Source of the DNA: Anaerolineales bacterium | GTDB taxonomy: Bacteria; Chloroflexota; Anaerolineae; Anaerolineales; Villigracilaceae | DNA length: 8,140 nt | Assembly: GCA_016928525.1 (NCBI GenBank) | Contig: JAFGKO010000304.1 | Span: 1-8,140 of the forward strand | Direction: 5' to 3' | Shown: piece by piece, positions 1 through 5,459 of the stretch | Position numbering within the stretch: the first letter of the stretch is position 1 | Layout of the letters: every line of letters begins with the position of its first letter | The notes under the pieces: model-generated | Database searches by the model: none | What the model saw: the letters and a program-made list of their open reading frames with translations, nothing else | Told to the model about the DNA's origin: nothing | Made by a program: the position numbers and the translations under genes

Positions 1-1
1 A

Positions 2-73
2 AACCAGGACTTGGGTGTGGTCAAACGGCTTCGCAAGAAGCAGATACCCGCTCTTGCCCTGTCGAGCGCTTAA
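2..73 (+). CDS. Possible C-terminal end of an unidentified upstream gene (partial)
   Basis: An open frame enters from the left edge and stops at TAA (71-73). It gives a basic tail containing GVVKRLRKKQIPALALSSA. Of the three forward frames this one has the most G/C at third codon positions, as expected for coding DNA here, but only 23 codons are visible. No motif is recognisable and no function is proposed. It would lie 125 bp upstream of era in the same direction. It could also be non-coding. Confidence 0.3.
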   Translation, partial: NQDLGVVKRLRKKQIPALALSSA

Positions 74-155
74 GTTATGACAGATGATGTTATCCTAAAA
101 AAAACCATATTTTGGGGTACCGGGGATTTATACAGAGATTCCCAAATATTGCGAT

Positions 156-175
156 TGCCAGAGACCATTCTGGCA
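156..175. promoter_or_regulatory. Short perfect inverted repeat upstream of era
   Basis: TGCCAGA (156-162) and TCTGGCA (169-175) are perfectly complementary around a 6-nt loop, and the repeat ends 23 bp before the era start codon. It is not followed by a clear T-run, so it is a poor terminator. It may be an operator or a leader hairpin near the era ribosome-binding region. The rest of the 74-198 gap is A+T-rich, with a TATACA-like -10 candidate at 129-134 but no convincing -35 box. Confidence 0.35.
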
Positions 176-198
176 GCGCTTTATGATAAACTCACCTC

Positions 199-1113
199 AT
201 GGATCTCGATTTTCGCTTCGGCTTCGTAGCCGTCATCGGACGCCCCAATGTGGGCAAGTCCACGCTCATTAATGCGTTGCTCGGCCAAAAAGTGGCCGCG
301 GTCTCGCCGAAAGCGCAGACCACACGCCGCCGTCAGCTCGGCATTTTGACCACCGAGACTGCCCAGATCGTATTTGTCGACACCCCCGGTATCCACAATC
401 CGCGCCACAAGCTGGGTGAATTCCTCAACCAGGAAGCCGAAGATGCTCTCCGGGATGTGGATGTGGTCCTGTTCCTGGTGGACGTCTCCGAGGAACCAAC
501 GGACGAGGACAAGTGGATCGCAACCCGGCTCTCACGACTCGCGCGTCGGACTCCGCTCGTGCTTGCCCCCAATAAAATAGATCTGGTTCCCGCCGAGGCC
601 TTGACTCCGCGTCTCGAAGCGTACCAATCCCTGGTCCCGGAAGATGCGCAGGTGTTCCCCATCTCGTCTACGACTGGCACGGGACTGGAGTCCCTGCTGG
701 CGGCGCTGACAGAACTGATCCCATTCCGCAAACCCGAGTATGATCCTGAACAAATCACCGACTCGTACGAGCGTGAGATTGCCGCCGAATTGATCCGCGA
801 GGCCTGCCTGTTGCATCTACGCGACGAGGTACCGCACGGCGTGGCAATCCGCATCGACGAGTTCACCGAGCGCGGCGATGAGGGCGCGTACATCGCAGCC
901 ACGATCTTCGTCGAGCGCGAGTCGCAAAAAGGGATTGCTATCGGGCGCGGCGGCGAGATGCTCAAACGCATCGGCACTACAGCGCGGCATGAGATCGAGG
1001 AGATGTCGGGGCGCAAGGTGTTTTTGGAATTGCGCGTGAAGGTGTTGAAAGAGTGGCGCAAGGACGAGAAAGCCATGAAGCGCTTTGGGTATAAAATTAA
1101 GAAGAAAAAGTAA
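199..1113 (+). CDS. era: GTPase Era, ribosome small-subunit assembly factor
   Basis: Era binds the 3' end of 16S rRNA through a C-terminal KH domain and couples GTP hydrolysis to late 30S maturation; it acts in the cytoplasm or at the inner membrane face. The 304-residue product has the usual Era length. The G domain shows G1 GRPNVGKS (residues 14-21), a G2 region around TTRRRQLGI (41-49), G3 DTPG (61-64) and G4 NKID (125-128). G5 is degenerate, SSTTG (156-160) instead of the common SALxG. The KH type-2 domain carries the GxxG loop as GRGG (249-252) in KGIAIGRGG, followed by a basic tail ending in KKKK. The ATG at 199 places G1 at the normal distance from the N-terminus. There is no Shine-Dalgarno sequence; the bases before ATG read CTCACCTC, so initiation is probably SD-independent. 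A repeat element starts 7 bp after the stop codon. Assignment to Era is near certain. Confidence 0.97.
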   Translation: MDLDFRFGFVAVIGRPNVGKSTLINALLGQKVAAVSPKAQTTRRRQLGILTTETAQIVFVDTPGIHNPRHKLGEFLNQEAEDALRDVDVVLFLVDVSEEPTDEDKWIATRLSRLARRTPLVLAPNKIDLVPAEALTPRLEAYQSLVPEDAQVFPISSTTGTGLESLLAALTELIPFRKPEYDPEQITDSYEREIAAELIREACLLHLRDEVPHGVAIRIDEFTERGDEGAYIAATIFVERESQKGIAIGRGGEMLKRIGTTARHEIEEMSGRKVFLELRVKVLKEWRKDEKAMKRFGYKIKKKK

Positions 1114-1120
1114 TCTGAGA

Positions 1121-1246
1121 TGTCATTGCGAGCCGCCGCTGGTCGAGTAGTGCGTAGCACGTATCGAGACCGAGGCGGCGTGGCAATCTCATGTTCTCAG
1201 GTTACTTGAGATCGCCACGTCGGCCTACGGCCTCCTCGCGATGACA
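1121..1246. repeat. TGTCATTGCGAG palindromic element, copy 1 (126 bp)
   Basis: The ends are 12-bp inverted repeats, TGTCATTGCGAG (1121-1132) and CTCGCGATGACA (1235-1246), with one mismatch. A second inner inverted repeat, GTGGCAATCTCA (1180-1191) and TGAGATCGCCAC (1207-1218), also has one mismatch. The whole can fold as a long imperfect stem. No ORF with transposase character is present, so it is a non-autonomous, MITE- or REP-like unit. It fills most of the gap between era and the next gene. A second copy lies at 6654-6805, and a different repeat unit is nested inside it at 1141-1171. I recall this terminal motif from intergenic repeats of several bacterial phyla; here it is supported by the two copies in the window. 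Confidence 0.85.
1141..1171. repeat. GGTYGAGTAG unit nested in the TGTCATTGCGAG element
   Basis: GGTCGAGTAG (1141-1150) and CGTATCGAGACC (1160-1171) flank a 9-nt centre TGC-GTA-GCA that forms a small hairpin. The same two blocks, with GGTTGAGTAG and CGTATCGAAACC spelling, occur at 3392-3453 and, inverted, at 3478-3523. The unit lies between GCCGCC (1132-1137) and GGCGGC (1174-1179), which lengthen its stem. It sits in the left half of the larger element, where copy 2 has only a short segment, consistent with insertion. Confidence 0.75.
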
Positions 1247-1255
1247 CCCCAATTG

Positions 1256-1260
1256 GGAGG
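1256..1260 (+). promoter_or_regulatory. Ribosome binding site fixing the start at 1268
   Basis: GGAGG ends 7 nt before ATG 1268. This favours that start over the in-frame ATG at 1241, which lies inside the terminal repeat of the 1121-1246 element and has no SD sequence. Confidence 0.8.
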
Positions 1261-1267
1261 GCTCACT

Positions 1268-1933
1268 ATGTACATCCTCATCATCTTAGCCTTTATCTTC
1301 GCCGGTCTTGAATCGCTGGCCGTATGGAAAGGCTGGCGTAAGTTGGAGTTTGTTGCCAAACCGGCGGTGATGGTCTGCCTGTTCATCTGGCTGTCTGCCA
1401 CGGCCGGATTAGAGGGCGCATTGTTTTGGTTTGGGACCGGCATCCTGTTTTCGCTGGCGGGAGATATTGCCCTGTTGTTCATCGACCGCTTCTTCACGCT
1501 CGGTCTGGTCGCCTTCCTGCTAGCACACATCGCCTACCTGGTCGGCTTCAACATCCCATTCCCGGAATCTCTGGACGTCTGGGCATTTGGCATCGCCATT
1601 GTGATTGGACTGGGTGCAGTGCGCCTGTTGCGCCGCATTGTGGACGGAGTGCGCAGCAAACAACCGCGACTGGCCGTGCCTGTCATTGTATATAGCACCG
1701 CCATCACGCTGATGCTGCTCTCCGCCCTGCTGACGCTCTTCCGCCTGGATTGGGATGCGACTACCGCTTTATTGGTCAGTTTTGGAGCTGCCCTGTTTTA
1801 TTTCTCAGACATCGTCCTGGCCTGGAACCGCTTCGTTGCCCCCATCAAGAACAGCCGCATGCTGAATATCGGCATCTATCATCTGGCGCAGATTGCGATC
1901 GTGGTCGGGGTGGCGATGCAGTTTGGCGCATAA
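1268..1933 (+). CDS. YhhN/TMEM86 family membrane protein, lysoplasmalogenase-like
   Basis: Predicted 221-residue integral membrane protein with about seven to eight hydrophobic segments over nearly its whole length. It matches the YhhN family (Pfam YhhN; animal TMEM86A/B), whose characterised members hydrolyse the vinyl-ether bond of lysoplasmalogens to an aldehyde and a glycerophospho compound. Conserved polar residues fit the family: KP (31-32) in an early helix, GD (65-66) in SLAGDIALL, H87 in LLAHIAYLVGF, SD (180-181) in FYFSDIVLAWNRF, and YHLAQ (204-208) in the last helix. The start at 1268 is set by a GGAGG ribosome binding site. The gene follows era after a repeat element and is 28 bp upstream of the NUDIX gene, so the latter two may be co-transcribed. 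Family assignment is strong. The enzyme activity is inferred from the family; a lipid-related enzyme with another substrate is possible. Confidence 0.87.
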   Translation: MYILIILAFIFAGLESLAVWKGWRKLEFVAKPAVMVCLFIWLSATAGLEGALFWFGTGILFSLAGDIALLFIDRFFTLGLVAFLLAHIAYLVGFNIPFPESLDVWAFGIAIVIGLGAVRLLRRIVDGVRSKQPRLAVPVIVYSTAITLMLLSALLTLFRLDWDATTALLVSFGAALFYFSDIVLAWNRFVAPIKNSRMLNIGIYHLAQIAIVVGVAMQFGA

Positions 1934-1961
1934 AAACACCAACTGCTCGAACATTGCAATC

Positions 1962-2480
1962 ATGAATATCCTGACAGAAATCTTTCGTAACCCGGGCCTC
2001 GATATCCACGGCAAGGCAGACCACCGCACAGCGGTCAGGGCGGTGGCTATTCACAGGAAAAAGCTCTTGATGGTTTATTCGCCCGTCAACGGCGATTACA
2101 AATTTCCCGGAGGGGGTGTCAGCAAGAAAGAAAAACTTGAATACGCACTCAAACGCGAAATTCAGGAAGAATGCGGCATGAACCTGATGCATATCCTGCA
2201 GAGTATCGGCTGCATCATCGAATATGCGATCCCGATGAAGAAGAGCTTCGATGTTTTCAAGATGACATCCAATTATTATTTATGCGAGCTTGATACTACA
2301 ACCTTCGAGCAGCGCTTGGATCCCTATGAAAAGAAGTTGGGCTTTCGACCTGTCTGGGTGGACATAGACACAGCCCTTCAGACCAATATAGCCATTTTGC
2401 GTTCCAAAACGAACAGGCCGCCCCAGTGGACGGCCAGAGAAGTCTTCATGTTGGAATATATCCAAACACATTTCCTTTAA
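1962..2480 (+). CDS. NUDIX hydrolase
   Basis: The 172-residue cytoplasmic protein carries a complete Nudix box at residues 51-73: G51, five residues, E57, seven residues, then REIQEECGM with R65, E66, E69, E70 and G72. This loop-helix-loop binds the divalent metal and cleaves nucleoside diphosphates linked to another group. The preceding YKFPGGG (46-52) is typical of the fold. The substrate cannot be read from the sequence; MutT-like NTP clean-up, ADP-sugar and other substrates remain open. ATG 1962 is chosen because upstream in-frame codons lie inside the membrane-protein gene and look unlike this family. There is no obvious SD sequence, so translation may be coupled to the gene ending 28 bp upstream. 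Base composition is more A+T-rich than the neighbours (about 35% GC at 2221-2280), which could reflect transfer. It converges with the next gene across only 8 bp, with no terminator visible. Confidence 0.9.
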   Translation: MNILTEIFRNPGLDIHGKADHRTAVRAVAIHRKKLLMVYSPVNGDYKFPGGGVSKKEKLEYALKREIQEECGMNLMHILQSIGCIIEYAIPMKKSFDVFKMTSNYYLCELDTTTFEQRLDPYEKKLGFRPVWVDIDTALQTNIAILRSKTNRPPQWTAREVFMLEYIQTHFL

Positions 2481-2488
2481 ACGGCATA

Positions 2489-3349
2489 TCAAGCTTTCAA
2501 CGGCTGAAAGCCCTCCCCCAACGCCTCGTGCGCCTGACCGATGACCATGAAGGCCTGCGGGTCAGCCTCCTGCACGATGGTTTTCAGGAAAGCAACTTCC
2601 GCGCGGGTAACAACGCAATACAGCACAGGCCGTGGCGTGCCCGTATACGCGCCGGTTCCCGGCATGACTGTCACGCCGCGGGACATGTCTTCCAGGATGC
2701 GTTCTGAGACGATTTCCGGCTGCCCGGTAACGATCAGCGCGGTGCGTACGGTAGTAGGGCCTTCGAGCGTGGTCTCAGCGACGAGACCACTGACGTAAAG
2801 CGTAATCAGCGCATACAGTGCCTGCTTCCAGCCGAAGACCAAACCCGCCCCTAGGATAACCAATGAATCCACCATCAAATAGCTGGCGGACATCGAAACG
2901 CCGCGCCAGTGGTTGAGGATGCGCGCCAAGATGTCCGAGCCACCGCTGGTGCCGCGCGCCCGGTAGACCAGTCCGTAGCCAAAACCGGCTACCACCGCAC
3001 CGTACAGAGAATTCAGGAAAATGTCATCGGTGATGCCATTTTCAGGTAAAAACAGGACCAGAAAGTCTACAAGAAAAGAATAAGCGATGACAGCCGTTGC
3101 CGTACGGATGCCGAAACGCCGTCCACCAAGGAAGCGCCAGCCAATGAGAAAGAGCGGGATATTGCCGATAAAGACCATCAAACCGATCGGCCAGCCGGTG
3201 AAATGATTGATCAACTGTGAAATGCCGCTGACGCCGCCCGAGGCCAACTGCGCCGGCACAAGAAAGAGACGCAGGCCAACCGCTTGCGCCAGCGCACCGA
3301 TGAGGATGAGCCCCAGGTCACGGAACCAAGGCCAGAAACGTTTGAGCAT
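2489..3349 (-). CDS. YitT family membrane protein (DUF161 + DUF2179)
   Basis: The 286-residue product has the standard YitT layout. An N-terminal membrane region with about five to six hydrophobic helices (residues 10-195) contains LVPAQLASGGVSGIS (30-44) and the repeat-like RGTSGGSDILARIL (131-144). It is followed by a soluble C-terminal DUF2179 domain (about 215-282) with RGVTVMPGTGAYTG (224-237), a VVTRAEV strand-turn and the LGEGF ending. The family is widespread, and its molecular role is largely unknown; transport has been suggested from the helix-repeat architecture. The start at 3349 is chosen because GGAG lies 6 nt upstream on the minus strand; an in-frame ATG at 3388 adds 13 residues without a better ribosome binding site. 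Its upstream region is the paired repeat at 3392-3523. The stop codon is 8 bp from the convergent NUDIX gene. Family confidence is high; no specific function is assigned. Confidence 0.92.
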   Translation of the reverse strand: MLKRFWPWFRDLGLILIGALAQAVGLRLFLVPAQLASGGVSGISQLINHFTGWPIGLMVFIGNIPLFLIGWRFLGGRRFGIRTATAVIAYSFLVDFLVLFLPENGITDDIFLNSLYGAVVAGFGYGLVYRARGTSGGSDILARILNHWRGVSMSASYLMVDSLVILGAGLVFGWKQALYALITLYVSGLVAETTLEGPTTVRTALIVTGQPEIVSERILEDMSRGVTVMPGTGAYTGTPRPVLYCVVTRAEVAFLKTIVQEADPQAFMVIGQAHEALGEGFQPLKA

Positions 3350-3355
3350 GATATT

Positions 3356-3359
3356 CTCC
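3356..3359 (-). promoter_or_regulatory. Ribosome binding site deciding the YitT-family start
   Basis: On the minus strand GGAG is followed by AATATC and then ATG (3349-3347), a good 6-nt spacing. The longer in-frame start at 3388 has no comparable site. Confidence 0.7.
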
Positions 3360-3391
3360 GAATAATACGCGATAAGTTTTAGGAGCAATCC

Positions 3392-3453
3392 GTTGGTTGA
3401 GTAGGACGAAGTCCGTATCGCCCGTCCTGCCCGAACGGGCCAGGGAAACCAAC
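3392..3453 (+). repeat. GGTYGAGTAG repeat unit A, with a 25-bp insert
   Basis: The ends GTTGGTT (3392-3398) and AACCAAC (3447-3453) are perfect inverted repeats. Inside, GGTTGAGTAG (3395-3404), a GAC-GAA-GTC centre and CGTATCG (3414-3420) match the unit at 1141-1171. The expected AAACC end is separated from CGTATCG by 25 bp (3421-3445) that form their own hairpin, GCCCG-AA-CGGGC (3429-3440). Confidence 0.75.
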
Positions 3454-3477
3454 AAGGCTATTGTATAGTCAGAATTC

Positions 3478-3523
3478 GTGGTTTCGATACGCTCTCCGCT
3501 ATCGCTTCGAGCTACTCAACCAC
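3478..3523 (-). repeat. GGTYGAGTAG repeat unit B, inverted relative to unit A
   Basis: GTGGTT (3478-3483) and AACCAC (3518-3523) close the unit. Read on the minus strand it is GGTTGAGTAG (3521-3512), a 20-nt centre beginning CTC and ending GAG, then CGTATCGAAACC (3491-3480). It ends 6 bp from the stop codon of the dehydrogenase gene. Units A and B face each other across 24 bp (3454-3477), so the whole of 3395-3521 can fold as one long cruciform. Confidence 0.75.
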
Positions 3524-3529
3524 CAGAAA

Positions 3530-4417
3530 TCAATCCAACAACCCGACCCCCGCCAGTTTCTCGACCACACCGATGACCGCCGAATTATCCAGTTCCGCCA
3601 TCCCCATTTGCAACATGGCGTTGAACAACTGCGTGTTCTCGGCCGTCGCAGGCAACGGAATGCCATATTCGCGCGCCGATTCCATGATGATGTTCAGGTC
3701 TTTGGCCTGCATGTAAGCCTTGAAACCCGGCTGGCGGTTGCCCTCGAACAGGCGCGGCGGCTTGACGTCCAAAGTCCAGCACTGGGCCGCACCGGCTTTG
3801 ATGGCCTCCACCACCTTTTGCGGGTCGACACCGGCTTTCTTCGAGAAGATCAGCAGTTCGCCCATGGCAACCATCTGCGCCGCGACCATGATCTGGTTGG
3901 CGGCCTTGGCCACTTGTCCCGCGCCCGCCGCGCCGACGTGTGTGATGGTCTTACCCGTGGCCTGGAAAACAGGCATGACTTTTTCCAGCGCAGCCGTATC
4001 GCCGCCGACCATGATGGTCAGCGTACCGTTTTTCGCGCCGATGTCGCCTCCGGAGACAGGCGCATCCAGAGACAAGACACCCTTCTCAGCCAGCTTGGCA
4101 GCAATCGCGCGCGCCGCTCCCGGCTTGACGGTGGAGTTATCCACAAAAATCAATCCTTCATGTGCGCCTGCGATGATTCCACCTTCGCCCAGCGCAACCA
4201 ACTCCACGTCGGGAGTGTCGGGCAGGTTGGTGAAGACCACGTCCACCTGCGCGGCGACTTCAGCGGGCGTAGACGCGGGCGTTGCGCCCTCAGCGCTGAG
4301 TTCCTCCACGGCAGCGCGGGAACGGTTGTGGACGACCAGTGGGAATCCAGCTTTCAAGATATTGCGGGCGATGGATTTGCCCATCAGGCCGAGGCCAATG
4401 TATCCGACTTTAATCAT
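3530..4417 (-). CDS. NAD(P)-dependent beta-hydroxyacid dehydrogenase, tartronate-semialdehyde reductase type
   Basis: The 295-residue protein belongs to the 3-hydroxyisobutyrate dehydrogenase / 2-hydroxy-3-oxopropionate reductase family. An N-terminal Rossmann domain opens with MIKVGYIGLGLMG (GxGxxG at 8-13). NRS at 31-33, after the second strand, is of the kind usually linked with NADP preference. The substrate loop DAPVSGG (118-124) runs into DIGAKNGTLTIMVGG, the pattern of GarR/GlxR-like reductases. The helix VAKAANQIMV holds the expected catalytic lysine K171 and N174, and KDL (239-241) is also conserved. Such enzymes reduce tartronate semialdehyde to glycerate or oxidise 3-hydroxyisobutyrate; other small beta-hydroxyacids, including succinic-semialdehyde-type substrates, are possible. 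The start at 4417 is set by AAGGAG 5 nt upstream; a longer frame to 4477 would translate a hairpin repeat. No glyoxylate or valine pathway gene is nearby, so the substrate is unresolved. It appears to be transcribed alone. Confidence 0.92.
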   Translation of the reverse strand: MIKVGYIGLGLMGKSIARNILKAGFPLVVHNRSRAAVEELSAEGATPASTPAEVAAQVDVVFTNLPDTPDVELVALGEGGIIAGAHEGLIFVDNSTVKPGAARAIAAKLAEKGVLSLDAPVSGGDIGAKNGTLTIMVGGDTAALEKVMPVFQATGKTITHVGAAGAGQVAKAANQIMVAAQMVAMGELLIFSKKAGVDPQKVVEAIKAGAAQCWTLDVKPPRLFEGNRQPGFKAYMQAKDLNIIMESAREYGIPLPATAENTQLFNAMLQMGMAELDNSAVIGVVEKLAGVGLLD

Positions 4418-4422
4418 AGGAA

Positions 4423-4428
4423 CTCCTT
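4423..4428 (-). promoter_or_regulatory. Ribosome binding site of the dehydrogenase gene
   Basis: The minus strand reads AAGGAG, then TTCCT, then ATG (4417-4415). This fixes the start and excludes the upstream in-frame ATG at 4477, which lies in repeat DNA. Confidence 0.85.
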
Positions 4429-4445
4429 TGGGGAATTTTGGAGGG

Positions 4446-4451
4446 ATTATA
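4446..4451 (-). promoter_or_regulatory. Perfect -10 hexamer (TATAAT) upstream of the dehydrogenase gene
   Basis: TATAAT on the minus strand lies 28 nt upstream of the start codon. Initiation would be expected about 7 nt further on, leaving a leader of about 20 nt that just contains the AAGGAG site. No -35 box is visible: the matching position falls in the G-rich arm of the 4467-4510 hairpin. It is a candidate promoter only. Confidence 0.45.
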
Positions 4452-4466
4452 CCGCCCTCTCCCCAG

Positions 4467-4510
4467 CCCTCCCCCAAATCCGACTGAAGTTCGTCGGATT
4501 TGGGGGAGGG
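4467..4510. repeat. 18-bp perfect inverted repeat (hairpin) in the 4418-4592 gap
   Basis: Arms 4467-4484 and 4493-4510 are perfectly complementary over 18 bp around an 8-nt loop (TGAAGTTC). The arms hold a run CCCTCCCCC and its complement. The hairpin lies between the terminator of the SIMPL gene and the candidate -10 box of the dehydrogenase gene. It has no T-run on either side, so it is unlikely to be a simple intrinsic terminator. Composition and position suggest another dispersed repeat family, but only one copy is in this window. Confidence 0.8.
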
Positions 4511-4530
4511 TGCCGAAGGCGGGTGGGGCT

Positions 4531-4573
4531 ATTAAAAATCAAGAAACCTGCCTCTTTAGCGGAGGCAGGTTTT
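4531..4573 (-). terminator. Rho-independent terminator of the SIMPL lipoprotein gene
   Basis: AAACCTGCCTC (4544-4554) and GAGGCAGGTTT (4562-4572) form an 11-bp perfect stem with a 7-nt loop. On the minus strand the stem is followed by CTTGATTTTTAAT. It lies about 20 bp after the stop codon at 4593, as expected for a terminator of that gene. Confidence 0.8.
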
Positions 4574-4592
4574 GGGGCCCAGAAAGATGCGG

Positions 4593-5321
4593 CTATTTGA
4601 TCTCGTAGCTCATGCTGACCGTGACCGTCAGGGTCAACTGGCCGGGCTGGATCGGTACGGCAGCCACTTCCGAAACGGCGGCTCCGCCGCCACCCTTGCC
4701 GTAGGAGTCCATATAGGGAACGGGAGCCGAGTCATAGAAACTGATGGACTGGACTTCACCCAGGCTCATGCCTGCCACGTCAGCCAGTTCCTGCGCCTGC
4801 GCTTTGGCATCCTTGACAGCTTCTTCGCGCGCTTTCTTTAATGCGTCGGTCTTGTCAGCCACGTCGAACTGGATGCTGTTGATGCTGTTAGCGCCGGCAG
4901 ACACGGCTGCGTCGAGCAGGTCGCCCAGGTCGTCGAGCTTGCGCACGGTCACAAAGACCGAGTTATCGACCACGTAGCGCGTTCCAATCGGCTGGCCCTC
5001 TGGGCTGTACTGCTGGTTGGGCCAGATGCTGAAATTGGTGGTGCGGATGTCTTTGGCATCCACGCCGGCAGCTTTCAGGGCTTCGATGACCTGTTGGGTC
5101 TCTTCGTTGTTGGCCGTTACGGCGTCCGCCGCGGTGACCTCTTCCGTATGCACGCCGATGTAGATGTAGGCGATGTCGGGCGACAGGAAGATCTGCCCGG
5201 TGCCGTTCACGTTCAACGTGCGTACCGGGGGCGCGGCATCCGCCATAATAGTGGGGCTGCATGCGCCCAGGGCAAGCGCCACGAGCATGACAGCCGAAAC
5301 GAATAAAGTTTTGTTACGCAT
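4593..5321 (-). CDS. SIMPL (DUF541) domain lipoprotein
   Basis: The 242-residue product starts with a lipoprotein signal: basic MRNK, a hydrophobic stretch (6-18) and a lipobox LGAC with C21 as the predicted lipidated residue. The mature part is a SIMPL domain (Pfam PF04402). It opens with RTLNVNGTGQIFLSPDIAYIYIGV, has an Asn/Gln-rich helix with a VDAKDIRTTNFSIWPNQQY segment, and contains the typical helix KKAREEAVKDAKAQAQELADVAGMSLGEV before a final strand LTLTVTVSMSYEI. A low-complexity KGGGGAA linker precedes the C-terminus. SIMPL proteins are extracytoplasmic and form oligomers; links with oxidative-stress protection and signalling are reported for some members, but no reaction is known. 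The start at 5321 follows AAGGAG at 8-nt spacing and gives the signal peptide; a longer frame to 5357 does not. A terminator lies just downstream. It is divergent from nurA, so the two share the 5322-5459 promoter region. Confidence 0.92.
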   Translation of the reverse strand: MRNKTLFVSAVMLVALALGACSPTIMADAAPPVRTLNVNGTGQIFLSPDIAYIYIGVHTEEVTAADAVTANNEETQQVIEALKAAGVDAKDIRTTNFSIWPNQQYSPEGQPIGTRYVVDNSVFVTVRKLDDLGDLLDAAVSAGANSINSIQFDVADKTDALKKAREEAVKDAKAQAQELADVAGMSLGEVQSISFYDSAPVPYMDSYGKGGGGAAVSEVAAVPIQPGQLTLTVTVSMSYEIK

Positions 5322-5393
5322 AGGTTCATCTCCTTGGTGTAATATCAAACATACCATAGACGATGAACTTTCGAAAAGGTTCCCGAGGATGGC

Positions 5394-5423
5394 TTGAATT
5401 CACCTCGATTTTTGGGGTAAAAT
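5394..5423 (+). promoter_or_regulatory. nurA: Candidate sigma70-type promoter for the nurA operon
   Basis: TTGAAT (5394-5399) and TAAAAT (5418-5423) match -35 and -10 consensus at four and five of six positions with an 18-bp spacer. Transcription would begin near 5430, about 30 nt before the nurA start codon. It is the best promoter match I see in the divergent 5322-5459 gap. Confidence 0.5.
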
Positions 5424-5459
5424 GGACGCACATTTGTTCTACACCCAGAGTGAGACGAT

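Noticed and set aside
333..1160. 275-codon open frame on the minus strand over era
   Set aside because: It is antisense to a clear Era gene, is rich in Ser/Arg without domains, and extends into repeat DNA; it is a by-product of era codon use.
1121..1246. Insertion sequence with a transposase
   Set aside because: Inverted ends are present, but the element is only 126 bp and encodes nothing; it is a non-autonomous repeat.
1241..1267. Earlier start of the membrane protein at 1241
   Set aside because: That ATG is part of the terminal inverted repeat and lacks an SD sequence; ATG 1268 follows GGAGG.
4418..4477. N-terminal extension of the dehydrogenase (MGEGWGEGG...)
   Set aside because: These codons are repeat and promoter DNA; the start at 4417 has a perfect ribosome binding site and the normal Rossmann N-terminus.
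3461..4600. 379-codon open frame on the plus strand over the dehydrogenase gene
   Set aside because: It is antisense to a protein with all family motifs, and it crosses two repeats and a terminator; its composition (Arg, His, Gln) is typical of a shadow frame.
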